A DNA stretch of 64,000 bases from Trichostrongylus colubriformis (lineage: Eukaryota > Nematoda > Chromadorea > Rhabditida > Trichostrongylidae). Below the pieces are notes generated by a model, which worked only from the letters and a program-made list of their open reading frames with translations, searched no databases and had not been told where the DNA came from. The stretch lies in NCBI GenBank assembly GCA_963978905.1, contig OZ022259.1:2356001-2420000 (forward strand), written 5' to 3'. This document shows, piece after piece, positions 26,901 through 37,660 of this stretch; position 1 is the first letter of the stretch; each line of letters begins with the position of its first letter. Position numbers and translations under genes: made by a program.

Positions 26901-29900
26901 TAGGGTCTGGTAGGTTAATCCATGCAATTCAGGAGCAATTCCTCGCTTATGGGCAGTGCAACGAAGCGTTGCAAAAGTGATGGACGGTCCAATGATGGGA
27001 GCAGTGACGATTTTTCAGACTGTAGGTAAGCGGCTTCAAAAGGTGCTCGTAATTGGGTAGATTGGGTAGATGCTGTCGAACCATCATTCCGGTTTATAGT
27101 TTGCGACTGAAGAGGTGTCGATGGTATGCCGCCTCAGTTTTCATAGGTATTGATCGGAACGTCTCCCCAAAACACATGGGTCATGGACTCTGGAAGTTGG
27201 CGTGGTCCTCAGCATTCACTCTAGAAATTATGCCAATCAGGTTCCTAATGTGTGCGGATATCGATTTAAATATAAAATTTTGAAGTAATAAAAAACAAAA
27301 CTTTTTGGATTGGTCCACGGAATTTCCATTATTCTTATTTGACCAAGAAATTTCTTTCGCTTTATGCAGAAATCGGAAAAAAAGGGAGAAGAGCAACTCG
27401 TTCAAAGTTCCGCCAAGCGGCATTTGAACACATCGGCGGGAAGAGCGCAGTTCAAATATCGCACTCAGTGTTGATTATCAACTCCTCACTCTGTGTCCCT
27501 GACCGCGCGACCGTCGCCTCTTCGCTCCCAGAATTGTCGTGGCCGCACCCCTTCGGAAGCTAAATCTCGTAAATAGATGGAAATCAAATTGAATCTTGAA
27601 TTTTTGCAGAACAAGGAACTCTAATGAATCTTAAACCTTGCTCTCAGGGATCTATAAAGGTCGTAGAAGGTGGAAACTTTGACTAGTGAATTCGAGAGGC
27701 GTAAGCAGCGCAGCGGTTGTGGTCATACGGATATACGGGATCGGAAATCAATGCGGGATCCTAACTGTTTCAGCGCGATTTTGCCTACCGACAGCCATCG
27801 CAAAATGTGCCCTTCGAGTAGTCTATCGTTCACATGCAGTGTATTTCGCCTTCTATAGAGTCAACGGCAACAACAGGGTTAGTACTTGTTTATTTATACT
27901 TATTGATTTTTGATTGATATTCCAGTTTTACCGTAGTCTTACTATTTCCGTGTTTCACTCACTCCTTAGAAACTGCGTCTAACCGGCCGCAAAACCGTTC
28001 CCTGCCTCCTCGGAGCACCTGTAGCTGCTGTGAAGGAATTCAGCGCAAAAAAAACTAACTCACAGGTTACCCGAGTAGAATAAATTCTCGGTGGAAGGTG
28101 AGGATAAGGATTCTAAGAGCGTAGGTATGGGTGAAGGTTTGGTATATGAGGTTTTTCATAGAAAATGTGATAAGATTTTATCGTTTTCTTTATTTTGCTC
28201 ATTACGGTTAGTAAAGTTTCTAATTTCTTTTCGATGGGCTGCGAAGTAGAGTGGGAGGGGGGGGGGTACAAGTGGAGAGTGGAAAACAAGCAACTGTTGA
28301 CTGTTCTACTGTTCTCCTAATAAATTGCTTTCCCAGGAGTTTTAAAGGTTAAAGGGGAAGTTTTGCAGGGTGAAAGTGGAGAGAATCGATGAATACCCTA
28401 AAATCCCATAGATAAGAGCGGCCCGTAGATAAGAGCGGTTTGTGCTAGAAAATGAAAATCGACGTTTGTATACGTTGTTTTTTGGCGCTGTATGCTCATA
28501 ATTATCGCAATAATAGCCTACCACTATACCTTTATTTTTGCTGTTTTCTACACTTTTTCTATTGCTATTTTTTTATTAGGTTTTAAGGAAAGTTCTGGCC
28601 GGTTTTTCGCGTTCATAGGATAAATTCAAATCTCAGAGCGCATCAACGTTAATCAACTTACCTATTGTGCACCTTAGACAAAAAGTTGCTCTTTCTTACT
28701 ATATGTTTTATTTATGCCACAAGGTTTTCAAATTATTAGAGAAATTTTAAAGTACTGCGAAAATGGCACTTTTTAGATGACTTCACTTCACGAGTTCTTG
28801 TCTAACCGAGTCTCAGCAAGGTGACCACAAATGTGAGTGCTGCAAGGGGAGGGGGTGAAGCATTGGATGGAACACTTTGTCCCTGGTTTCAGAAGTGCAG
28901 AAATGAGAATGAATTGCTTGAATTTTCAACTGATCAAATCGCTTTAACTAAAACGGCAGAAAGGGATGAGCGTCCATACTTACAGGGGATATCCACAAGT
29001 ATGGCCCTCAACAGACAAACTTAGTTGACCACCTAAAGTAGCCGTGATTTGGAAAAATCCAAAAAAATGGGTGCCGCGAGACCCCTCACGGCAGTTATGC
29101 GCAAGCGCATTTTCCACAAATCCTCTTCCAGCAATTGAAGCAGTTGAAGGCTGAAGCCCTTACTCGTCCATCATATTCACCAGATCTAGCGCTAACTATG
29201 CCCCCACTTTCCCAAGCATCTAGACAGCTCCTTCAATAGCAGTCTGTTCGTAAAAAATGGTGATTTGAAGTCGACTTTTTTTTCATTTCGCGCAATATAA
29301 ATCTCCAGCCGTTCAGCAAAATGAGATACGCAAGCATGCTTAGTGTTGCTAAAAGGGTAGCGAATCGAATGGTGCCTGTTCCGTGAGAAAAGATGCAGTC
29401 TGAGTCGAGTTAAAGGCACCGGGAGGGGGCAAGGGCGGAATAACGTTTACAAAAACAATGGCGTCTGAAAACAAACATATGGGTTCGGTAGATACAATGT
29501 GTAACGAAACCGGCGTTGAAAAACGCGCCATAGGGCGCTATTTCCCCCCAGGGCGCGCTTCCGTCCGAACTACAAGCTTCCATGGCCGAGCCATGCTTCG
29601 TTCATTTTAAAGCTTGTCTTCGGCGTGATGTAACCTTATTTTTGAATCATTTCCTTTTTAGACTGTTTTCTAGTGACATATTTTACTTGTTTACTTATTG
29701 GTCTTCTTAATTGTGCATTTCTATACCTGAAAATCTCAGAAGGGTCAAATAAAGTCGGGGGGAAGACGCAACTTTGCGTCGACGTCGAAGCTCCTTTCCC
29801 TTACTAGGCTTAGGCTAAAACTGATATCCCCTCCTCCTTTATTAAAAAGCATCTGTCAAAGCATAGGTCTCATCTGCTTTAGCCTATCCCTAGGGGAAGG

Positions 29901-32900
29901 GAAAGAAGCTTGTGGGTAAAAATTTTGCGTCCCCCCCCCGACTTTATTTGACCCGTAAGTACATCTAGAAACAATATAAGAAAGAACAAAGTAAAAACTG
30001 AAAGGAAATAACAAATCTATAATAGAACCATCTTTTTTTGGCACCATGCCAAGGCGTCAAATTGGCGAGTTTGTGCAATGGCGGCGACTCAAACTCGTCC
30101 ACACTACGTCTGTTCTACAGTAAGCCAAAATTACCCCCTCCTGGTGTCTTTAAGATCTCCCGAAGTTGAAATTGCGAAAACTCGCCATAAGAAATCTAAT
30201 TTTACTGTTGCATTGGGAGTGACTGCTGCTGGAGAGAAACTTAAACCAATGCTAATTTTTAAACATTTTTCAAAGAATTTAAAGAATTTTTGAGAATTTT
30301 TTTTACCGGTGAATCAAACCGCTCTTATCTATGGGACTTTAGGATAGGTAGGTAGAGCTGATTTCAAGGCAATTAGCTATGTTGGTAGAAGACTGAAGTG
30401 ATCTTTACTAAATGGGTATAGGGCTGGGTATGGTTGTTGGTATGGAACTCGAATAAGTGTGGGTATGGAAGAAAGCTTGGACTGGTATGGGCGTAGTTAT
30501 GGATAAATCATGGGGCAAAATTGGTGAAAAGATGGTGAAGTTTCAAATCAAATTAGATACTACTTTTGGGAGAATAAAAATGATGCGATAGACCCCGGTA
30601 TTTACGCGAATGCTCGACTCACGCGTGGGTTAGGGTAGCAAATTTTGTTGAATTCTCCCCTCAAAGCTGCAGCTGTTTCAGGTTTCCTCTGACGCTCTGG
30701 TTCGAACGATGTTCGTTTTTCCATCGCTGGCTGCTTCGGTGAGAGCGGCTTTCGTTTTTGTTCAACATGGCGAGGGTATCGATGTAAGCGTGTCGTTATG
30801 CAATCGGACATTTCCCGAACCACATCGTGTACTGGATTGCTTTCAGGTGAGTACCGCACTGATTTCTGTAATCAGGGCAATTTTCTGCTTGCTCATATAG
30901 TTGTTTCTGAGACTAACTCAGTGCACCTGTCCTATGATCAAGGTGCGGAGAACAAATTTCTGAGAATTCAATGTTCAATGAAAGAACAGAGGAAAAATTT
31001 GATGAATAAGTGTCTAGACATTTTTTCCGTAAAATAAGCTGAACTTTGTTCATTCTGCTTGTAACCGGCGGTTCTGGATAAGCATACATGATGTGTAGGC
31101 GTGGCTTGCTGTGTGGGCGGACCGTGACTCTATTAATTTCTCTCCAACTTCTGTTATTCCCTTGAAATTGCCTTTTTTGTTGCTCAACATTCAATATCGA
31201 TTTTTCGAAAGTGGCTTTCAGCGTGAAACCCAACTACTACTCGATCATCTCTCTCTCCGACTGCTTTCTCTCCCTCAGATCACTGTGCTACCAGGTGTTC
31301 CGGCATGTCTCCGCCACGAACGAACCGAGAACGAATTGGACAATGAAACTTTTGGTGCAAGCGCTTATCTCAACAAAAAGGTCAGTCGAACGTTATCGAT
31401 TTTATTGATCGCCTACTAGTTCTTTACCAGTTTACAGTAATGTTTTTGAGCTCGAATGTCGTAAAAAGGCAGATTTGTAGAGGTTCTTAGGACATAAAAT
31501 CGTATGACCGTGTTTGGCTAGCGATAGCTGTTGTGCTTCAGTGCCCAACTTTTATGTTATTGTAGGGAAGTCACCCCTGTTTATCATCGTGCGCGAACCA
31601 CACCCCCTGTAGAGTATCTCCGCCCACCTTTTCGTTTGGTCGTTTTCGGTGCTCTGTTTCATTATGTTTCAGTTGCCTTACATTAGTAGGTGCGCTTTTG
31701 GGTAGTGGAGTGCTACAACCCTCCAAGTACTGCAGCCTACCTACACCTCATCCCTTGGGTCGGAAAGTGGTTCGGAAAAATCGTTTGGCTACTACTGGCT
31801 CTGGGTTAACCTGCTTCTTCCCGTTTTTTGGGGTCGACACCTTCGTGCTTTCGAGTTACTGTTGCGTACAAATTGTCAATATGGTATTGATTCAATAGCT
31901 TATTTATTCAGACTGGAGCCGACTCGAAGATTGGACTGGAACGCGACTATTCGCTCGAAGAGCTCTATCAGCTGTTAGATGTTGTACAAAATGAACTTGA
32001 CAGTATGCGATCAAATCCAGAAGAGGTAACCGGATTCGGGCTCCATTCTGTTCACTCTTTTTCATAATTTTGTCCTTCAGTTCTAGTCATTGATTGGTTT
32101 CGCCATCATAATTTTTTTTAGAACTTTTCTTTTATATTGCCCCTTATTACCTGTTGAATAATCCTTTTGTAGACCCACTGATTTCGTCTTTCACCTTCTT
32201 TCGAGCTTCTTTGCCATCGTTTGGAAGGTTCACAGATCAGTGAGTCGCCGCTTGGACAGAAAATTCGCATGACCGCGTTTGGCGCGTGACGCGATGATGC
32301 GAGCCTAGAATAAGGCGTTAGGCCGCGGTAATACTTTCCGCACACGTGATTTGACGCCTGCGTCGGCGTCACCCTGATAACGCGCTCGTTTGCAAAACGC
32401 TCACCCAACCACACTACAGTATAGTGATCGTGGCGAGAGCCCAGAAATTCAAATTCGAATATGGCATAGTATGGCACTGTGCCAAGATTCGAAATTGACA
32501 CCGACGTCAAATGACGTCTGCACAAAGTATGCCCGCCGCCTAAGCACCGTCCTCGCTTCAGGACCCATCCAATACGGCAGACATAGCTCGCACCATCGCA
32601 TCGCACGCCGGACGCCGCAAAGCGAATTTTCTGCCCTGATGGCACACATCCGTGCGTCCACTGGGGCAGGCATATTTCCACATACAATATTCTCTCATTG
32701 AATTCACTTCACAAACGTCAGCGGGTCGCAATCCCACTATATGTGAACCATCACTGGTAAGACCGCCGTCAGACTGCGATTTCGCGACTGCGATTTTGCG
32801 GTGTTGCGGCTCCTACGCGAAGTGGCGGCATTGCACAATTCCAAGGGCTTAATATCGCGTGCGAATGTGCGACATCGCAAAATCGCAAAGTCTGACAGCG

Positions 32901-35900
32901 GCCTAACCTGATTGAGCTTCCTTCAGGGTTGTGACCACACTTTTGTAATTTTGAAGTTCCGCGCGCTATCCGCGAGACTTGTAGTCACTCTCCCATTCGA
33001 TGAAATTTCCACGTAAAGTGTTAAAGAATACATTTTCTATGGAAAAGCTAAAGTCTCGTCTGTGCTTATTTTAGAATGACCCTTGGCAAGTATACAGTTC
33101 CTAGAAGCGTGGCTCTCTCTGCGAACAGGGCTTGAAAAATCCTGCAGTTTCAAATTGTGGAATGGTGGAACTGCGAATCTAGCATCAGCTTTACAGGGGG
33201 TAATGTCAGATTCTGAAGCTGGTCTCCATGTTTCCAACTGCCCACACCCCTACATGTACACATTTGTAGGTTCCTTATGATAAAGGCACTCCCAAGTTTC
33301 AAGGAAAGTAGCCGCTTCAGTACGACCCCCCCATTTCTACGAGGACCAAATACGACCCCTCCTCCTTTTTCACCTCTACAGTACCAGTAAGTGTTGTTTG
33401 TTGCTATGTATTCTTACATGAGGCAAAAAGCTATTTCGGATCACGGATCGGCTGTGAAATACCATTCGCCCCTCATCTGCTTATTGAAAGTTCCTATTCC
33501 GGTTGAATGTACGATCCCTCCCCTTCTATCCAGTTCCCCAGATACCCTGCTCATGATGGAGTGGAGCCGAGCAATAATGTCCCTCCTCCAGAAATTGCTC
33601 TTCACTTCTTCTTTACCGCAACTGACTATTACCTTTCATAAAAGCTGAATGTGTTCAAAAGCACCTCTTTCTGATCGAATTATATCCATTATTAATTACC
33701 AGTTGGCGGGCGCACACTACTGCGCGCGATTCATGGCGATGTTGTGCAAGATGGGATCGATCTCCCCCGACCACTGTTGTGTAGGGAATTAAGCAGAAAT
33801 TTCCTTCCCTCTGCTTTCAGCCATTGAATTATTGAGTTAATTACTGAGCTGAGCTTATTGAGCTATTGAATTTGAAAAAAGCAGAGATGTCGTGATAAAA
33901 AAGCATTTCGGTATTAACATACTTCAGTAGCTTCGCATCGAACCCATTTTGCACGTCATCGACATGAATCGCGCGCAATAGTGTGTGCCAGCCAACTGGT
34001 TTAGGTCATCATTGGGAGTTTGAATAGTTTGGAGATAGATAGTTTTGTATTCGACTGCATCGATTGTTAACAAACTGTTCATTTGCTGAGCATCTAATTC
34101 TTACACATTGATGGTAGATCCATATCCCGCTTATAGAAGTTTATCGTTTTCGTAAACATGCTTCTCTACTTGAGATTCTACGTAGTCTAACGGTCGATAC
34201 CCAGTTTTGCTGCCAACATCGCATTAGAAGAGCGAACCGCTTGCTTTGCTATCACAAATATAGGTTGTATCATAATTACCAATGTAGATCGCAGTATCAA
34301 GGGAAATGCACCATTTTTTGGAACGCTAGGCAACAATTCAGCGGTCGATACATCAGCCAGTGATATCAGAACATAAACAAAATATGTCCACCCAATGGCA
34401 CTGACCTCAGAGGCTTTTGTCAAAGCGGTGGTATAGAAGTAGGAAGCGATGTGAAGAATTTCTTCCCTTCCAATCCCTGACGGTTCTTATCAGCCTTTAT
34501 GAGCCGTTATCAGTTTCGCTGAGGCTCCAGTACCCATCGCCATGCCCTACAATACCTGCGAATATGAACATTCCAATGATAGCCGCAAAAGCGAACCGGC
34601 CTTGATGACACTTCCCTTCTTACGTTCCTAATCGAATCTTATCAACCATTATCAAATGGGATCACCCACCATTAATGTCCCTGGCCCACCCCGTCAAACA
34701 CCTATGAGTGTCAGCGCTCTTGGATCAACGCGGAAAGTGAAACGAATTTGACGACATTTGCCTTTTCATGCTCCTTATCAAGTCTTATCAACCGTTACCA
34801 ATGTGGATTACCACCACTATTGTCCCTGTTCCACCCTGCAAAACACCTTCGAGTATGAATGCTGTGAAATCAATGCGAAAAGCAAAACGGATTTGACGAC
34901 TCAAGCCTTTTTGAGCTCCTTATCGAATCTTATCACTCGTTATCAATGCGGGTCACCCACCATTAATGTCCCCATCCCACTCCGCAAAACACCTGTGAGT
35001 ATCAGCGTTCTGGGATCAACGCGAAAGGCGAAACGGATCTGGCGGCACATGCCTTCCGAGGCTCCTTATCAGCCCTTATCAACTGCTATCACTTTCGGTC
35101 CACCACCGCTGGGGTTTCCTTGGCACACCCTATATCACTTGAAAATTCAGCGTCCCAGCTTTGCTGCGACGCGAGATATGAATTTCGTGACAGACAGACG
35201 GACACACGGACAAGCACACACACACACGGATAGACATACTAAGCGAATTATATTAGTAGGAAGATATCAACTCTCAATTATACACTGCATCTGTTATTGG
35301 GCAACTTTTCACTCGGTTCAATTGACTCCTAGTTTTTTTTTAAGTTGGCCTTCCTTCAAGTGTTCTTCTTTATTTAGGGTCTACGAAGCCACTATATTGA
35401 GCGGTTAACCCGACTTGAACAGCAAATGCAAAATTTCCACGAATGCATCTCCCAAAAGCTCAGTGCTGAGAATGCAGGCATGCTAGCCAAGCACGATGGC
35501 CACGAGGAAGTTGGCGATGCCATCGCCAGCGTTTTGGCGCCGTATCGTGAGGAACCAGGTCAGTCTACAAAGATTTTCTCCAATTACATCGTGGGAGCAC
35601 AATTCCAGACCTCCAGCTGGATTTCCAGTTTTCTCTGCTCTTTTGCGGTCCATTGACATCTAGAGCATTTCAAAAGGTCTCAAGGGTAGAGAAAGATTGG
35701 AATTGGGAAGACTTCCAATGAGGATCCATGTCAAAATTTGCGTTGAAAGGTGCGAAATGGGTTTTTTGACGAAGCTTTGCATCGCCGCGGCTGATGCCCA
35801 CGGCGGAATATCTGTGGAGGCAAGGCAATGCTGACTGGTTTAGCTGCTCTCACCGTCAGCATCACCCCTTTATCAATGCAGATGACGCGAAAACATGTCC

Positions 35901-36269
35901 TCGTATTCTCGGATTTTTCACTCCCGATTTTTTTATTTCCTTTACTTTTCTTCCAGTTTTTCCGTCTTGACGGTGGTGTACGGTCGGCCTTTCTCTGTTG
36001 ACAGTCACATGCATTGATGATCTGATACCCATCAATTTTTGTTCACGAAAAACCATAGAACACAGAAAAACTGACTGGAACAATTTCCTTCCAAAAAGTA
36101 GGCGGGTCATAAATCGAAAAAGAGCAGTGTGTTGACTGATTTTTGTGTTGTCAATTTCTAATGAAAGGGCTCAATTTTAGGTACTTCGGGTGTGCGCCGA
36201 TTTAGCCGCGAGTATACACGAACTGAAACGTCGTCAACAAGCCGAAAAAGCTCAAGAGCTTCAATCTAG
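17987..36269 (+). CDS. Membrane-anchored WS/DGAT-like O-acyltransferase, spliced, partly resolved
   Basis: Proposed exons: 17987-18198, 18263-18359, 18420-18511, 18566-18680, (23123-23201 uncertain), 24485-24565, 24651-24754, 26450-26598, 26730-26850, 26933-27025, 27774-27877, 30682-30846, 31222-31380, 31912-32025, 35378-35558, 36181-36269 (stop TAG). The ATG lies one base after a TTTTCAG acceptor, as in spliced-leader addition. Exon 1 has a hydrophobic segment (about residues 25-57), so membrane anchoring is likely. Later exons follow the wax ester synthase/DGAT pattern: ILTGNVDTDTL near the N-terminus, GGPFCLL, SELYISLIAGSLRNYF (usually NDVxLAxxAGALRxYL), then NLLSFQLP and LPTAIAKCALRVVY of the C-terminal domain. 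Exons 12-14 add a coiled-coil-like extension. Phases are continuous from 26450 to the stop and from exon 1 to 18680. Two junctions (around 24485 and 26450) do not close, so at least two exons are missed. The HHxxxDG motif was not found. The family would transfer acyl groups from acyl-CoA to alcohols or diacylglycerol; the substrate here is unknown. Confidence 0.72.
18800..18890. mobile_element. Partial MITE of the GGCCGCGTTCATACT family
   Basis: Interior sequence (GAGACAGGGTGGCATAGTGG ... CACCCTGCCGCCG) is present without recognisable ends. It lies in an intron just upstream of the mariner at 19076. Confidence 0.4.
19076..20329 (+). mobile_element. Full-length mariner with frameshifted transposase
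   Basis: TA-flanked inverted ends (GTTGTCCCAAAAGTCTTGTA) span 1254 bp. The transposase is broken over several frames: an N-terminal piece with KGCVSYETVRRWLISFSNGE (from 19335), a middle piece with the first Asp (TGDESWDMYD, about 19690), and a C-terminal piece with LLHDNAHPY and PYSPDIAPSDHH ending at 20255. All three catalytic aspartates are still readable. It lies in the intron after 18680 of the acyltransferase gene, in the same orientation. Confidence 0.88.
19280..20255 (+). pseudogene. Mariner transposase, frameshifted
   Basis: Successive fragments in three frames align in order with a mariner transposase: MSGLGAAKRRK at 19280, the DNA-binding region from 19335, TGDESW near 19690, and GETVPASFYTHQL to VVDNNGEYVVA from 19830. 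At least three frame changes break it, so it cannot make enzyme. Confidence 0.85.
20487..21075 (+). repeat. TTAAAGACACC interspersed repeat
   Basis: It starts TTAAAGACACCGTAAGGG and contains GTAGTGTGGACGAGTTCAAG and CACCGATTATCGCTTCTAAC. It is highly similar to 61165-61690, also to 29957-30153 (reverse, truncated), and diverged from about 2230-2500. No terminal inverse was located. Confidence 0.65.
21600..21740 (+). repeat. tRNA-like SINE fragment
   Basis: GTCGTAGCTCACTGGCAGTG resembles a polymerase III A box, and GAGGTCGGGGGTTTATTCG is a weak B box. The following TTTTGTGTTTCATT tail recurs in reverse at 22890-23010. It does not fold as a full tRNA. Confidence 0.4.
21941..22500 (-). mobile_element. 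TTAA-ended DNA element, copy 1
   Basis: The element begins TTTAAAGACAGCATTAGGGG and ends CCCCTTATGCTGCCTTTAA, so its ends are inverted repeats at TTAA, a piggyBac-like target. It is 560 bp with no transposase. It is the reverse complement of 25309-25873 and lies in an intron of the acyltransferase gene. Confidence 0.75.
22890..23010 (-). repeat. tRNA-like SINE fragment
   Basis: On the minus strand GGCACAATGGTGGTGCTCCG (A-box-like) and GGGTCGAGTGTTTGCTACCC (B-box-like) are followed by the AATGAAACACAAAAT inverse shared with 21600-21740. Confidence 0.4.
23123..23201 (+). CDS. Uncertain internal exon of the acyltransferase gene
   Basis: An acceptor (TTTCACAG) and a perfect donor (G|GTAAGTG) enclose 79 bases that continue the frame from the exon ending at 18680 without a stop, reading LSAFEPLSFGRGPYSKIHG. 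This part of WS/DGAT proteins normally holds the PLW region just before HHxxxDG. The exon leaves one extra base, whereas the next recognised exon (24485-24565) needs none, so either another exon of length 3n+2 lies in 23202-24484 or this exon is not used. Confidence 0.4.
23771..23944. mobile_element. MITE of the GGCCGCGTTCATACT family
   Basis: It begins GACCGCGTTCATACTTTGCG and ends AGTATGAACGCGGCCC. It lies in an intron of the acyltransferase gene. Confidence 0.75.
24004..24424. mobile_element. Palindromic MITE, GTGAGAATCCGGCT type
   Basis: It has the same end and interior words as 16112-16553. It ends about 60 bp before the acyltransferase exon at 24485. Confidence 0.7.
24826..24912 (+). 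repeat. Short duplication, copy 1
   Basis: About 85 bp (ACACTGTGGCTCATCGTCGATT ... GACGACTCCGCCCC ... AGCCCCGCCCATC) recur at 26211-26297 with about ten differences. The TTAA element and its host MITE lie between the copies. Confidence 0.7.
25160..25990. mobile_element. Palindromic MITE split by the TTAA element
   Basis: Halves 25160-25308 and 25874-25990 match each other as inverted repeats (GATTTNTCG..GCGTCATCACGG and its inverse CGTGGTGGCGCAAAAAGG) and match the unsplit copy at 15843-16090. Confidence 0.6.
25309..25873 (+). mobile_element. TTAA-ended DNA element, copy 2, nested in a palindromic MITE
   Basis: It has the same TTAAAGGCAGCAT/ATGCTGTCTTTAA ends, 565 bp. The flanking sequences (CACGCCC... 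on the left, GTGGGCGTGG on the right) are the two halves of another palindromic element, so this copy inserted at the TTAA in the centre of that palindrome. Confidence 0.75.
26211..26297 (+). repeat. Short duplication, copy 2
   Basis: This matches 24826-24912. It lies just upstream of the exon at 26450. Confidence 0.7.
28601..29410 (+). pseudogene. Decayed mariner remnant, sister of the 12.4-kb copy
   Basis: About 800 bp align throughout with 12403-13200, including a KMGAARPL-type piece near 29065 and a YSPDLALTMPPLSQ-type piece near 29180. It carries many stops. It lies in an intron of the acyltransferase gene (27878-30681). Confidence 0.6.
29742..29954. mobile_element. MITE with GGGTCAAATAAAGTCGGGGG ends
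   Basis: Both ends carry the same 20-base word in inverted orientation, followed by GACGCAA. The element is 213 bp and abuts the truncated TTAAAGACACC element at 29957-30153. Confidence 0.7.
29957..30153 (-). repeat. TTAAAGACACC repeat, truncated
   Basis: This is the reverse complement of the first 190 bp or so of the family, ending CTGGTGTCTTTAA. It is cut off where the 29742-29954 MITE lies. Confidence 0.6.
32257..32640. mobile_element. Palindromic MITE related to 45289-45607
   Basis: The outer arms share CAGAAAATTCGC, and inside lies the ACCCAACCACACTACAGTAT core also found at 45289-45607. It is located in the intron 32026-35377 of the acyltransferase gene. Confidence 0.65.
32758..32906. 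mobile_element. Small MITE with GCCGTCAGACT ends
   Basis: The ends TAAGACCGCCGTCAGACT and AGTCTGACAGCGGCCTAA are inverted copies, and the interior is rich in TTTGCGATTT-like words. A second copy is 39895-40043, and a degraded one lies at about 8610-8705. Confidence 0.65.
33703..34002. mobile_element. Palindromic MITE with ACCAGTTGGC ends
   Basis: The two ends, about 45 bp long with the core GCGCACACTACTGCGCGCG, are inverted copies of one another over a 300-bp element. A second copy is 38768-39071, and a solo end is seen at about 10545-10593. Confidence 0.7.
34470..35250. repeat. Tandem 150-170 bp units ending in CA-rich satellite tail
   Basis: Four to five degenerate units with CTTATCAANNNTTATCA, CCACCNTTAATGTCCC and CAAAACACCTNTGAGTAT run into TCCCAGCTTTGCTGCGACGC, then GACAGACAGACGGACACACG and (CA)n, then CTAAGCGAATTATATTAGTA. 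Relatives lie at 10085-10456 (reverse) and 53025-53910. This copy lies in the intron before exon 35378. Confidence 0.65.
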
Positions 36270-37582
36270 GGGCCGCTACAGTCCAGCTCTTCACTGATCC
36301 TGATCATTCCAAACAGAAAGGGCTTCGGACCTTAGGTCGGGAGTTGATGAATTGGCATATAGCCTTGTATCTCCTTTCTTCTAAAAGTTGCTCCCCCCCT
36401 CTCGGAGATCTTCTCACACGGCACTATTTACCCCGAGCAACCCCACTATCACGAAGCTCAATGTGGTGCTGATTTTTGGTGAAAATTCCTATTTAGCTAA
36501 AAACCTGCACTTAGTTGGACCCGTAGAAAACGAATATGACACTCACTGAGCGCAATACCGCCCGGCACCCAGGGCGCCGGATGGCACCAAAAATGGGTGG
36601 ATCACCGAAGTCGTTCAAAACTCATCCACAGTGTAAATTTGACCTCCAGAGTGAAATATCGCACTCTCAACGCGAAATTGTCTGGCGCCCGTGCCACGGA
36701 ATATGAAGAGTCATTCCATTTGACGCCGGCGCCTGTGGTGCGAGCTTTAAGCGGTTTTGCGCTGAGTGCCATATTCGTGTTCTATTTGTCGGATAACTCC
36801 CGGGTATAAATAACTTGCCAAATCGGAATGTTCCCCAAAAATAACCGCTTTCACCCCATCAAGATTCGTGGTGATGGGGTTGCTTAGGGTAAATACTGCC
36901 TCTCACACTATTCTTCGCTTATTCTTAGCCATTAACTAGAAGATTAATCATTTATCGATTATCGGCCGGCTTATCGATTGATATCGAATCGATTCTCCGT
37001 TTATTCCAACAGCAAAGCTAGTGCATAGACAATGAACCGAAGAAGTTATAATAGTTAATGCCAGTTTTCGCCTTGATGCTCTTCCTCAGTTCTGCATATC
37101 GATAAAATTTCTGGAAAGCAGGCTTTTTCCTCCAGATATATGTTCCTTTTTTGTATTGCTGTGACTAAATTCTATTGCCTATTCTACTATCCATCTTCAT
37201 TCTGTCTTTTTTCGCTTATTTCATGTCATTGTCTCATGCGCGGTGTTCACACATTGATTTATTCTATTGATTTTCCTATGGTTTGTAGTCTCGAAAGCTG
37301 CCTGGTCTCTCTTGATGTTGTGAACGGGTTCCATGGAGCTTATATTGTATTCTTATCTATGCTGATAATAATATTTACCTCGTGGTCGTAATCTTTGAGC
37401 TGGGTGTTGGTTTGCAAATTAATTGAATCACGCGTATTCCATAGATATAGATCGAGCAACCAATACTTTGCTCAAAGAAGATTTCCACTACTTCTCACAT
37501 ATCACATCTGTACATGTAATTATGAGTCTGTACCGATTCAAATTTGTTCAGTAAATGTTATTTAAATGATCGTTCAATGTTG

Positions 37583-37660
37583 TATGCATGGTGCAGTGGT
37601 GTATGGCGCTCTGCGAGATACGCCTAGTCTCTGGTTCAATTTCTGCCATGTCTAGAATGC
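37583..37660 (+). repeat. tRNA-like SINE head
   Basis: TGGTGCAGTGGTGTATGGCG resembles an A box and TCTGGTTCAATTTCTGCC a B box, 45 bases apart. No acceptor stem closes. Confidence 0.35.

Larger units (their letters stand above)
32740..34002 (+). repeat. Left arm of a 1.3-kb inverted repeat
   Basis: The sequence recurs in reverse complement at 38768-40061 with only scattered substitutions and a few indels. It is composite: a small MITE (32758-32906, GCCGTCAGACTGCGATTT ends), about 800 bp of unknown sequence, and a palindromic MITE (33703-34002, CCAGTTGGC...CACACTA ends). It lies in the intron between the exons ending at 32025 and starting at 35378. Confidence 0.85.

Noticed and set aside
32118..32687. 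189-codon minus-strand open frame
   Set aside because: It runs through the palindromic MITE at 32257-32640 and follows its symmetry; no motif or splice logic supports a gene.
34758..35408. 216-codon plus-strand open frame
   Set aside because: It lies in the degenerate tandem repeat and (CA)n tail. It reads as repeats of the same word (SLITRYQCGSPTINVP-like), so it is a by-product of unit length, not a gene.
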